Of a stretch of 64,000 nt of DNA, positions 12,101 to 22,617 are shown piece by piece. Position 1 is the stretch's first letter, and each line of letters begins with the position of its first letter. This DNA is from Neoscytalidium dimidiatum (lineage: Eukaryota > Ascomycota > Dothideomycetes > Botryosphaeriales > Botryosphaeriaceae): positions 1,116,001 to 1,180,000 of the forward strand of contig CM074705.1 of assembly GCA_037367355.1 (NCBI GenBank), written 5' to 3'. The translations under genes and the position numbers were made by a program. Below the pieces are notes generated by a model. The model was not told the DNA's origin. It saw only the letters and a list, made by a program, of their open reading frames with translations, and did not search any database.

Positions 12101-15100
12101 AGATTTTGTCCATCTACTCATCATTCTCCTGAGCGACCGGTCCTCACTTCTTCCACCTGAAGACTCCCCTAATCCTTTCCTGGCAGCAGCCCGCCGTGAT
12201 ATCGCGCACACTCTTTGCTTCAAGCCAATGGCATATTCTGACCTAACGCAGCGCTTCTCTGAGCGACTTCAAGATTACGATGAATTTGGGGAGATCCTCA
12301 AGGAAATGACTATTTTCCGACCACCCGAGGGGCTTTCGGACTCCGGCACGTTCACTTTGAAGGAGCAGTACATCGACGAGATCGACCCGTACATTGCTCA
12401 TTACAACCGCAATAGCCGGGAAGAAGCCGAAAATATCTACAAGAACTATGTGGCAAAGAAGACTGGAAAGGATCCGTCAAGCATAGTTTTCGAGCCAAAG
12501 CTACCACGCGTAAGGAGTGGTATCTTCAAAGACTTGGCTCAATTCACCAAGCTCCCAATCTTCGCTCAGTTTATATACTACTTCCTTGGCTATGCGCTAG
12601 CATCACCTTCGATTACACCAACCGTCCCAATCACAAGACTGGAGGCCTTTGTTCAATTTGTTCTCCAGCTTATCATTGTTGTAGTGAATGAAGAGTTAAA
12701 CGAGTTCTCGGACTCAGGCGAAGAAGAGAACTCGTCGGAGTCCTTCACGCTCTTTGCGCTGTCGAAGAGTTTCTCGCCGAGCCCAGAGATCCAGCGACCG
12801 GGCACTATCGTTTCCCTGCTCCGCGCACTGTTAGAGAAAGAAGAGTTCAAGGCATGCGAACCGAAGATTCGCCTCATTCTTTCTCGCATCCAGCAAAGGC
12901 AGCCGGTGGGATTTGAGACAGCGGTTCCTGTCGATCGAATGGATACCGCGTCTCCAGCGGCAGCTGCGGCGCAGGATAAGGAACTGAAGAAGAAGCAGGC
13001 TCTTGAGAGACAGGCGCGTGTCATGGCGCAGTTCAAGGAGCAGCAATCTAACTTCATGGCCAATCAAGCAATTGACTGGGGCGATGACTTAAGTGACGAG
13101 GAAGATTTTGATACTCCAGCCGCTCAAGAAGACAAGACGTGGAAGTATCCTTCTGGTACTTGCATATTGTGCCAAGAAGAGACTGATGACCAGAGACTCT
13201 ATGGTACTTTTGCATTTATCTCGGAGAGCGGAATATTGCGGCAGACGAATGTTCAGGACCAGGACTGGCTGTCTGAGGTTGCGACTACTCCGGTTGATTT
13301 GGATCGTTCGGCAGAACACATCCGACCTTTCGGTGTTTCTGGCAAGAATCGCAAGGTTGTACAGAAGACCACCTTCGAGGGTAAGACGGTCCTGACCGAG
13401 CGTCAAGACCTGAGCAAAGGATACCCCTATTCCCACATAAAACGAGGCCCCGTCAGCACCGGTTGCGGCCACATTATGCACTACTCCTGTTTTGAGGTCT
13501 ACAACACCGCTACTCATCGGCGCCATATCAACCAGATCGCACGACAGCATCCAGAGCGCCCAGAGTACAAGGAATTCATGTGTCCTCTTTGTAAAGCGCT
13601 TGGAAATGCCTTCCTGCCGATCATCTGGGAGGGAAAGACGATCACGTATCCGGGTGCCCTGGAGCCTGAGATACCGTTTAACACATGGCTCGATTCACAC
13701 GTCAGTTTTCAGATCTCGAAGCTCGACAAGGGCCCAGAGCGTGCAGGCGGAGAAATACCTCCTGCTTTCACCAGACAGCACAACATGTTCTTTGAATACG
13801 GCACAGAGAATATGATTGCCCCTCTCTCGTCGAGGTTATCGGATCTCTCGCGGCCTGGCCCGATGACTGTGTCAGCACCGACAACGCAAAGCACAGCTCC
13901 GCGCGCAGCGTTCCCGATGCCTACTTTCCTCGCGCGAGCGGAGGAGGAAGCAAGAGAGCCTTTCGCGGTTGCTACGCCAGAATCAAATACTCCTTCCCTG
14001 CAAGCCACGCCACCCTTGGAACTTTTCAGCATCTATAGGCGTTTACGAGACACGATGCGAGCGAACATGCTGCAGACCAGATATTCGCACGCTCACAATT
14101 CCCATCCACTCTCTGAGGATTTGACGTACACTGACACGCTAGCCAAGTCACTTGGGTTCTCGATAGCTGCAGCTGAAATCGCCCAACGCGGTATAGAATC
14201 TGAAGTTGGTTGCACACTCCTCGACAAGATCTCGGAGCATTCGCTCACTCACCTTCGAGTGCTGTCAGAGACTGTGACGTCCTACCTTGCCCTTGGTGGC
14301 ATCCACCACCAGGGAAAAAACAGGACGAACACAGAGTTTTTAGACAGTCAGAACCGTCAGCTCCATCAACTCATGTTTGGTCATCCCTTGATTGAAGAGA
14401 CGACTCCGACAGGCACGAAGTCCGCTCCGCCGCTCTTCCTTCAGGACCCATTCGTATTCCTGGTGGAGTGTTCGGTGTGCTTAGTTCCTGCGCTTCATCT
14501 CGACATCCATCACGTCATGCGCCTTTGCTATCTTGCAGAGATTGTTAAGGCAGTAACCTTATTTGTCCTTGCTGATCCTGAGGTGCTCGCCAGAGCACCT
14601 GTGGGCGACGAAAGCATCTACCGGGACCACGTGAGCAGCCTGGGCCAAGAACAGATGGAGATTTTCTCTGCCTTCGTCAAAAGGATAGTCGTGGACAATG
14701 AGGAAGCGGTGGTGTTCAACGATGCCGGACAGGGAGCTCAACGAGTAATGTCCCTCTTTGATCCAGAAAACATCAACTTTCTGCGGTACCTCCGTGTCCT
14801 GATCTCAACGTATGCTTTGCCATTCGTTCGCAAGGCGGTCATCCTCATGCATGTACGTTACGGCGTAGAGTTTCCTGATGCCGGGTACGATTCTGCCAAG
14901 GAGCCTGAACTTCAACGACTTTCTAAAGCATTGCGCTTGCCATCACTTGACGAGATGTTCAGCTTCTACCTGGCAGATGGGCCGACAAGTCTCATTATCC
15001 GTTCAATCGCGTCAGGCTGGATCAAGCATTGGGTTATGTATCGCGAGAGCAAGCGATCAGGTCCTCCTGCAAAGCCATTGACTCTCAGCCACCCGGCCAT

Positions 15101-15616
15101 TTTCGAATTGGTCGGCTTGCCGAAGAACTACGATACGCTCACAGATGAAGCCATTAAGCGCAAGTGCCCGACAGTGCCTCACAAGGAATTGACTGATCCT
15201 TGCGTGTGCCTTTTCTGTGGAGAGATATTTTGTAGTCAAGCAGTTTGCTGCATGAAGCAGGGAGGGAAAGGCGGATGCATGCAGCACCAGGCAAAGTAAG
15301 TTGATAAGGATCGTTTGGATTTGATTGTGTCTAACGGAATCTTCACAGGTGCGGGGGCAACATTGGCATGTTTATCAACATTCGCAAGTGCATGCTGCTC
15401 TACACGCACCACCAGAGCGGTAGCTGGTTCCCGGCGCCATACTTGGATAAACATGGCGAAACGGACATGTCATTGCGGCGGCAGCACCAACTTTACCTTC
15501 ATCAGAAGCGGTATGACGCACTTGTCCGTAATGTATGGTTGCATCACCAAGTGCCGTCAACGATCGCCCGGAAACTGGAGGGAGATATCAACAACGGCGG
15601 ATGGGAGACGATGTGA
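9150..15616 (+). CDS. ubr1: Ubr1-type E3 ubiquitin ligase (N-recognin of the Arg/N-degron pathway)
   Basis: Two exons, 9150-15295 and 15349-15616, with a 53-bp GTAAG...ACAG intron, give 2137 residues. The first in-frame ATG is at 9150. Residues about 84-154 are a UBR-box zinc finger (GHPCGHIFKSGEATYRC, then CDCGDPEAW and CNIH), the site that binds basic N-terminal residues. Residues about 239-289 (ALVLWNDEKHTVMDVENQLA) are the ClpS-like domain that recognises bulky hydrophobic N-termini. An acidic stretch and a Pro run follow near residues 400-470. A RING-type finger spans about 1336-1480 (CILCQEE, CGHIMHYSCF, CPLCKAL). The Cys-rich C-terminal domain crosses the intron (CLFCGEIFC, GGCMQH, CGGNIGMFINIRKC). 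Ubr1 pairs with a Rad6-type E2 to mark short-lived and misfolded proteins for the proteasome. Length is slightly above the yeast protein (about 1950). Confidence 0.96.
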
Positions 15617-16456
15617 CTAGTCTGATGTGGGGAATAGCAGCATCCGAGAATTGGAATTGGCGGCGTATGGGATTACAGCGGTAGACCTGATGGCCATGCA
15701 TTTCAGGGAGTTGGGAAAAGATTGAAGGGCACACACGCACAAGCAAGCCGGCAGAGGACATACGGTTCAACGTACATGATATATTGAGCGTAATAAATAG
15801 GCTGGGTTGGGACCATCCCGCGCTCCCTCATTCCGCTTCTCCAGTTGCGTGTCGTCGTGCCCGCGCCAAGATATTGAATGATCAGCGCGCCATATTGCGG
15901 CGGCACGCATCCGAGAGAAGAGTACTGCGGAAGGTCGGGTGAGAGGGTGAGATCCGAAAGTGCTCTATAAAGCAGATGATTTCTGCTGCTGCATTCTGCT
16001 CGTAGAAACAGCCCGTGCGAATTCGAGGTTGAACGTGGAGTGTCTAGAACAAGCGGTGGCAAAGATAGTGCTTAGTGGGTGGCTCAGACTCGGGCATGTG
16101 GTGGAGTCATGAAGCACGCACGGACCATCCCGGAGCCGCCCCGCCGCAGCTATTAACGAGTGGACCCGCCGTCGTCCGGACATCGACGTACCCTTCATCC
16201 GCCACACCAAACATCATTCAACTCCGCTTGCACCTCTCACTCGCTCCCGCCACCATGGAGCCCTACTAGATGCTCATCGGACCAACCACTTTCTTCTTTC
16301 CACTGGGTCCAACAATGTTCACAACCTCTAGGGCTGCATTACTCGAGCTAGAATGTACGACGCACAGCGCCACCGCCACGCCTCACCACCCGCAGCTCGC
16401 TGATCGCTACAATTCCCAGTTTCCTTACCATTTTCCGATAGACGCACACATTGCCA
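15617..16456. promoter_or_regulatory. UBR1 3' region and leader of the NYN-domain gene
   Basis: This 840-bp gap holds the UBR1 3' end and the promoter of the NYN gene. It carries a 4-codon upstream ORF at 16255-16269 in a strong Kozak context (CACCATGG) and, directly after its stop codon, another ATG (16270) whose frame runs to 16515 and overlaps the NYN start out of frame. These would be upstream ORFs if transcription starts before about 16250. Confidence 0.5.
16255..16269 (+). promoter_or_regulatory. candidate upstream ORF (4 codons) before the NYN gene
   Basis: The ATG has a near-perfect Kozak context and is followed by three codons and TAG. The next triplet after the stop is again ATG, opening an 81-codon frame that overlaps the NYN start at 16457. 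Such an arrangement usually lowers translation of the main frame. It only matters if the mRNA begins upstream of it and no leader intron removes it. Confidence 0.4.
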
Positions 16457-18382
16457 ATGACGATGACATCCAAAACCGAACCAACCCCTCACATGCCCTC
16501 CACCCCCGAGGATAGCCCTTGGGATTTCTCACAGGTGCTCAATCTCATCAACTCCTTATCACCCAACCCGCAGGCCGCTGCTCTCCGTTCCACCCCTTCA
16601 GACCCACCTCAGGATGATACCTCACAAGACAAGCATCTTGCTGAGACGGCCGGCGGCCTTGGTGACTTCAACAAGGTCTGGGAGTTTCTAGGTGTGCCTC
16701 GCGACGCACCGGCACCTCAAGTGTCGCTCCTGACCCCACCGCCTTCCGAACCAAGCGTTGATAAAGAAAGGGAGGCGTATATCTCTGATGGTGCCGCCTA
16801 CTATCAGTCAACCAACAAAGGCGTAAAATGGCATGAGACAGTCGAAGACGGCTTAGACGCTCTCACCGACGGTGTAGACGATGTCTTTGGCACCGTAACG
16901 GCTGACGTGTCAGATGCTCCGGTGAAAGACTTTGCTGGCCTGACGAAGACTCAGCGGAAGAGGGAGAACCGTAAACTTCGCAAGCAGGCCGAAGTTAATA
17001 AGCGCGCAGCCAAGTCCAAGACTGTCAGTGACTTTGAGTCCGAGGACGATAATCAGCTTTACACGCCGGCGCGCAAGGCCAGTATGCACTCTCTGGCTCC
17101 GGCAGATCAGCCTGTCTCTGCTCCTGCCGTCCGATACAATCTTCGCTCTCACCAGGCCTCATTCACTCCTCAAGTATCGAAGAGCACGGATGTTCCTATT
17201 CCGCAGGTGGCACCCTTCAGCGAACCCAAGAAAACCATCGGCAAATCTGCCATGTATCACGCTTCATCAAATCCCGTTGACATTCCAGCGAAGTCAAAGA
17301 AGTTGGACGATTCTGCAGTCTTATTCAAACTCTCTTCTTTCGATAAGGATAAGGCTTCGAAAAACCATAGTGGTTCTCCAACAAAGAAGCGTGAGAACTT
17401 CAAGTCTCGCAGCCCGCCCAAGCAGTCTGAAGTCTTGACTACGGCCTCGCCAGCTCCTTCGGGTATGAACTCAGGTTATCTGAATGCAATCATGAATCAG
17501 AAGCCACTGTTCTTCCACGGCTCCACTACCTCGCATTCACAGCAGCAACCGAAGGAGTTGACTATTCGGGACAAAGATGATCGAAATATTCATTTCCTTT
17601 TAACACTGATTCGCAATTTCGGCGAAGACAAGCATTGGCTAGCTAAACCAGCGCAACTTGTCAATCATACGCAGGCGTCTGATGGTATTCACGTTTTCAT
17701 CGACTTTTCCAACATACATATTGGTTTCCAAAACTGCGTCAAGACTTTGAGAGGTCTGCCAGTGCAGGCTCGCATCCGTCGAGAGGACATTGATTTCGAA
17801 GCTCTCGTTCTCCTCATGGAGCGTCGGCGACCGGTGACCAAGCGTGTGCTGGTTGGGTCGCTGCCTGCGATTCCGGCCTTCGAAAGGGCGAAAGCTCTTG
17901 GCTACGAAACAAACATCCTAGACAAGGTGTTCAAGGCTCGCGAACTCACCGATCGCCAGAAGTATTTCCGTGAGCGCGAAGCCCGTGAGAACGGTACGTA
18001 CCGACCCTCCTCCAGCGGCGGCGAGGGCAGCGGCAGCGGATCTGAAACGAACGGTCCCGGTGCTCCTCAGAAGGCCAAGGAGGCATGGGTCGAGCAAGGT
18101 GTAGACGAGATTCTACACTTAAAGATGCTCGAATCGGTCGTAGATGTTGACAAGCCTTCAACAATTGTTCTGGCCACTGGCGACGCCGCAGCTGCTGAGT
18201 ATAGTCAGGGCTTTATGCGGATGGTTGAACGCGCTCTCAGAAAAGGATGGCGCGTGGAACTCGTTTCATGGCAGGCTGGTATCAGCAGCGCATACAAGAA
18301 ACGCGACTTCCGCCAGAAATGGGGGAACGCTTTCCGCATTATCAGCTTGGATGATTACGTTGAAGATTTGCTTGACACTTGA
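16457..18382 (+). CDS. NYN (PIN-like nuclease) domain protein
   Basis: A single exon gives 641 residues from the ATG at 16457; the TTG codon two triplets earlier is not a plausible fungal start. The N-terminus has the short conserved SPWDFSQVLNLINSLSP element seen in fungal homologues. Residues about 30-400 are Ser/Pro/Lys-rich and probably disordered, with a basic patch KTQRKRENRKLRKQAEVNKR near residue 157. The NYN domain begins near residue 409 with GIHVFIDFSNIHIGF, whose Asp is the expected first metal ligand, and ends near 620 with TIVLATGDAAAAEYSQGF and GWRVELVSW. A Gly/Ser/Glu insert lies at about 512-535. NYN domains share the PIN fold and are usually metal-dependent RNases or RNA-binding proteins; the RNA target is unknown. 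It converges with RPN3. Confidence 0.88.
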   Translation: MTMTSKTEPTPHMPSTPEDSPWDFSQVLNLINSLSPNPQAAALRSTPSDPPQDDTSQDKHLAETAGGLGDFNKVWEFLGVPRDAPAPQVSLLTPPPSEPSVDKEREAYISDGAAYYQSTNKGVKWHETVEDGLDALTDGVDDVFGTVTADVSDAPVKDFAGLTKTQRKRENRKLRKQAEVNKRAAKSKTVSDFESEDDNQLYTPARKASMHSLAPADQPVSAPAVRYNLRSHQASFTPQVSKSTDVPIPQVAPFSEPKKTIGKSAMYHASSNPVDIPAKSKKLDDSAVLFKLSSFDKDKASKNHSGSPTKKRENFKSRSPPKQSEVLTTASPAPSGMNSGYLNAIMNQKPLFFHGSTTSHSQQQPKELTIRDKDDRNIHFLLTLIRNFGEDKHWLAKPAQLVNHTQASDGIHVFIDFSNIHIGFQNCVKTLRGLPVQARIRREDIDFEALVLLMERRRPVTKRVLVGSLPAIPAFERAKALGYETNILDKVFKARELTDRQKYFREREARENGTYRPSSSGGEGSGSGSETNGPGAPQKAKEAWVEQGVDEILHLKMLESVVDVDKPSTIVLATGDAAAAEYSQGFMRMVERALRKGWRVELVSWQAGISSAYKKRDFRQKWGNAFRIISLDDYVEDLLDT

Positions 18383-19569
18383 GATATCAGTGTCCTTCCT
18401 CGCATCTTCTTCTTCGTTCATTTTCGATGTTGATAAATGTAGATGTTGATAAATGTATCAGTATGGCGGCAAGAGACGACATTTGTTCCAGCTTAGCGAT
18501 CTTATCTCTTTGGCGCTTACGAAGGTTACTTTCTGTCCGGCGCATGTTTTCTTGAGGGATCATGCTTTTGGTCTGCTCATCATATTTCTCTGCAGCAAGA
18601 GATACACCTCTGGTACGAAACGAAGAGGTTTGTACCGAAACGACCTCGACGAAATCCTACCTGATGACGGCGTCGGCCTCTTTTCCTCGATTTTTCGGAG
18701 TCTCTAGTTACACTAGTCTTTTCCGCATGCGCGATTTCGCGAGGGAAGTATTATTTATGAACCACAAGCCCTCCGCCATATCATTAGACACATCGATGCA
18801 GCAAGTCTTCAAATACCTTCATGATTTTTTTTGTTTATGTTTTTGGATTTTTTCTTGTTTTTTATTGCGGTTTTATGCATCCGGTTTTACTGTTTCTCCT
18901 GTCTCTGTAGCTTTTCATCTGCAGTTTCCCTTCTCCTGTTTTGCGAAGTATGATGGCATCTATCCTGGCGCAGTACCTGTTCAAAATTTTTCCCATCTGA
19001 TTCGATTAGAGCGGATGATGTACCTAAGAATACTCTTATGATCGACTGGGTAGGTCGGTGGAGTTGAGTTTCCGAGGCGCAGTATCTAAGTTTTTTCCCC
19101 TCCCCTTACATCAGTTCCCCTTACGGCCGGTCAGGATTTTTGAAGAGTACTATACGTATATTATTTGGTGGGAGTTTTGTGAATTTAACTGATTTTCTAG
19201 TCGCTTTTATGCTGGTGTTCTCGTCTTACGTCGCGCGTACGGAAGTTTTGGTGATTGTTAAGTGTTACAAGCGACATTGTCACATATTAAAAAGATATTT
19301 GGCCGATGCAGCCATTCAAGACTGCATGTACCTTCCCGCTGGCCTCTTACCACGTATGCAAAAACAGTTGGCTAAAGAGGCAGGACCTTAAGCATATCTA
19401 TGTGCTGCTTAAATGAGCACTCGTAAGCAGCTCTCGCATGCAACAAATGTCGTTTTCTCTATCATTACAACCCAATGACTTGCCCTCTCCCGCTCTCTCC
19501 CGCCCAACCCCCTGTCCATTACTTCTGTTGCAACGGATCGCTCATTGTAGAAGACCGATCCGGCCCCCC
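18383..19569. other. convergent, AT-rich gene-free region
   Basis: This 1.19-kb gap lies between the 3' ends of the NYN gene and RPN3. It is visibly AT-rich with T-runs (for example around 18826-18875). Short ORFs here match nothing recognisable. It presumably contains both 3' UTRs. Confidence 0.5.
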
Positions 19570-21294
19570 TTACAACCCCTCAAAATCACCCGCCGCGTCA
19601 TCCTCGTCGATGTCGCCGTCCTGGATTTCCTTGGCCAGCTCCCTCTCCCTCTCCCTCGCCTCCTGCGCGTTCTTCAGCTCCAGACGGTGCTGGTTCATAG
19701 GGTAGCGCATGGCCTTAACGCACTCGTCGTGCAAAGTCAGGCAGGCGGAGATGCGGTCGTGGAAGGCCTCGGCCGGCTCGCGGGTTGCGTAGACGTCGCC
19801 GGGGCGCTTGGTCTGCATAAAGCCCTTCTCGTGGTTGATCGAGGCCTCGATGACGCCGTCGCGGATGGCCTTAGCGACGATGTACTCGGCGCTCTCCTCA
19901 CTCTCGAGGCCGAGGCGGATGCAGATGTCGCGCAGCGAGATGCGCGAGTAGCTGAGCGACAGCATGCGGATGCCAGTGCGGATGACATTCTGGCGCAGAC
20001 GCAGAATGAGCGTGTACGTTCCCTCCCGCTGGAAGACGCCTGAGTTTGCCTGCACAACGCGGACGAAGCCTTGCAGGTCGCCGGCACGCACCGCTTGCAC
20101 GAGGCGGAAGTACGGTTCCAGAGCGCGCTCCAGCTTCGGCTGGCTGAAGATAGCACGGTCCGGAATGTCACCCATCAGAAGCTCAACAACGACAAGCAAT
20201 TTCATTGACGCCTGGTAGAAACCAGCAGCAACGGGGCTAGTAGGCGACTTGCGGGTGGCACTGGTCAAGTGCTCATGAGCTTCAGTATAGTTGAGTTGAA
20301 TTGCGCGGATGCGGCCCAGGTAGTAGAGGAAACGGGCGACTTGATTGTTGGGAGCCGTCTGCGGAAATTGGGTCTGAGCAACGAGGAGATCGGCCTGCGT
20401 AATATCGGCAGTCGAGAGGTAGTTGCGCAGCAGCAGCACCATGACGGCAGCTTGCGTATCTTGGTCTTTGCGGAGAACGGCGCTGCGGAGGGCGGCAAGC
20501 AATTGTCGGCGGATGTTGATCACGGGCGACTGCCGCGACGGCGGCTTTGGATCAAGATTCTCATGAAACAAGGCGAAATAGAAGTAGGCTTTCGCCGCCA
20601 GCGAGTCCAACGTCCGACGGTTCAGCTCGCGGATGTGATCAACCAACCAAGATGACCATTGTGCGCCCTTGGAAAACTCCTGCTGGTCGTAGAAAAGTAC
20701 CTAACCCAGAGATCACTTGTCAGAAATGTGGAGCAGAGACCGATGGCGATGGCATCTGGATACCTGGATGAGAACGGCAAGATAGACATCGACCTCTGGA
20801 ACCACCTCCTTCTTAGAGTTCGCTTCTGATGTCTTGCTTGATTGTGCGGGACCGCCGAGGGCAGCGACAAGCTTCTTGCCCATTTCGTTACTTTGAGGGT
20901 AGTAGGAGAGGATTGCGTCAGTCAGAACCTGCGAATTGAGACGCTTCCGCAGCGAGGATATCGAGCGCAGAGCACGCAGGGTAAAACGCGAGTCGAACTG
21001 AGCTACGGCTCTCTCGAGCAGCACAAAGTTGTTGGCGATGTCTGTACTGCCGTCAGCCCACATCCTAAAGTTGATGCATGGTTTAAAGCTTCAGGTCCAG
21101 CTCCGCTGCCAGATAGCCGCTGACGTTGGCTGTGGCGCGCCGGAGCTGTTCCTGACAGCCCAACGATCGAGTACAGCATCCCTGAGAAACAAGAATGTAA
21201 GGTGAAGAATGTACGAACCAGCAACCGTCTTCTCTGTGGAGTCGACTTGAGGCTGCTCGCCGGTAGTGACGACGCCTTCCATGCTCTCCGCCAT
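19570..21294 (-). CDS. rpn3: 26S proteasome regulatory lid subunit Rpn3 (PSMD3)
   Basis: Three exons on the minus strand, 21294-21219, 21041-20764 and 20700-19570, give 494 residues. Exon 2 encodes the helical N-domain (NFVLLERAVAQFDSRFTLRA, then LSSYYPQ-like segment), and exon 3 opens with VLFYDQQEFSKGAQWSSWLV, a hallmark of Rpn3. The TPR-like solenoid is followed by a PCI domain near residues 349-412 (YSRISLRDICIRLGL, then IRDGVIEASIN) and an acidic tail. Rpn3 is a structural subunit of the 19S lid that helps hold the lid together. The first intron (177 bp) uses a weak GTTCGT donor; it was chosen because it keeps phase and joins cleanly to the conserved NFVLLERA region, so the first 25 residues are less certain than the rest. 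It shares a 380-bp promoter region with SPC34. Confidence 0.94.
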
Positions 21295-21674
21295 CTTGAT
21301 CTAGTGTGAGACGGTGTTTTGTGGGTGAGGGACGAACGAAGATGGTTCTGGAGGCGAGGCGACTCGAAAACCTTGTCGGATGGTAAGACGGCGTGAGGGG
21401 CGTTGAGGATGTCGATGGGAGGAGGCGGAGGTAGACGTGGTGGTGGGTGGCAGCTTGGGAGCTACTGTGGTCACCGTCGGTGATGACATGCGCCGACCGG
21501 ACACGCTCCGCCTGGTTAAATAAGTCCTGGCCGCCGCCGATACGACGCCGTAGAATATTAATCGGCATGTACTTTATCCACTCACATTGCGCGGGCTTCT
21601 GTTGACAATCTCGCCCGCCGCCACAACGATCACGTTCCCTCTATAACCCAGCATACCCGCCACGGTAACCGGTC
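21295..21674. promoter_or_regulatory. shared promoter region RPN3 / SPC34
   Basis: This 380-bp region separates two divergent start codons. It contains GGTGGCAGC at 21446-21454, which differs at two bases from the yeast proteasome control element GGTGGCAAA; this is weak and may be chance. Confidence 0.45.
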
Positions 21675-22617
21675 ATGACGCTTCTCGACGCGCACCTCGA
21701 GCAGATTTCTCTATGCTCTGCTACAATCGCCGAACTACCGTCTGTTTCCTCACGGCCAATTCAAATAAAACAATTAAAACATCTAGACTAACCAGCCCCG
21801 CAGCTTCCCTCGCCCAAGGATATTCACAAACGCCCTGCTCCACCCGCATGACATTACAGCTCTAATCCGCGATACCGAGTCTCACGAACGCGCGCTCTTT
21901 TCTGTACCTCCCCCACCAAAAGCGCCCGCCGCTCAAGAACCGTCAGCTTTCGCTTCTTCGAACCGGCCCGCTACTGTTTTCAATGCGCCCAGGCGCAACA
22001 CTGCTGTCGCTGCCATCTTGGGCTCGGACCTGGTAGATCGTATCCGTGAGGGTGGTGGAGGTGGCGCGGGAAGTGGATTGGGCTACCGATCTTACGGTGG
22101 AGGCAGGGATAGAGGCGAGGTAGATGTTGAGACATTGTTGGAGGGCGCGGAGAAGCTTTGTGCAGTCTAGTAAGTGTTGCCTAGCCCCCTTAGTCCGTGG
22201 ACTAGAGCCTAGTTGGGGTTTTGCGCTTGATACCAGCTTCATCCTCCCTTTGGTCGTTTACAGACAGGTCTACTAACACCTGATTGCTTCCGTAGCCACA
22301 TTCCTGGCGTCGACCAGAAAATCGCACAGCTGCGGCAGCGCCACTCACGGCTCATCTCCTCTATTGAGCACTACGAGTTACAGATCGCTGAGCAGCAGGC
22401 CCAGCTGGTGCGCATGAACAGGCAGAGGGACGATTACGGTGACGAGCCAGAAGTAGAACAAGGTCCAGCGCCTGAAGGGGAAGAACCTTTGACCATGGAG
22501 GATCTGAGGAGGGAAGAGGAGGAAGTAAAAGAACTTGAGCGCAAGAAGCGCGGTTTGGAGGACAGGGTCAACTCCATGGGAAGGGACATCTCAGGTTTAC
22601 AGAGAGCCTTGAGGTGA
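21675..22617 (+). CDS. spc34: DASH/Dam1 complex subunit Spc34
   Basis: Three exons, 21675-21739, 21804-22169 and 22296-22617, give 250 residues; introns are 64 and 126 bp, both with CTAAC branch sites. The spliced N-terminus MTLLDAHLEQISLCSATIAE, then ELPFPRPRIFTNALLHPHDI and RDTESHERALFSVPPPP are typical of fungal Spc34. RRNTAVAAILGSDLVDRI and DVETLLEGAEKLCAVY with HIPGVDQKIAQLRQRH follow, then a long coiled coil to the end. The DASH complex is a fungus-specific ring that couples kinetochores to spindle microtubules. Family identity rests on the ordered set of conserved blocks across all three exons. Confidence 0.93.
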
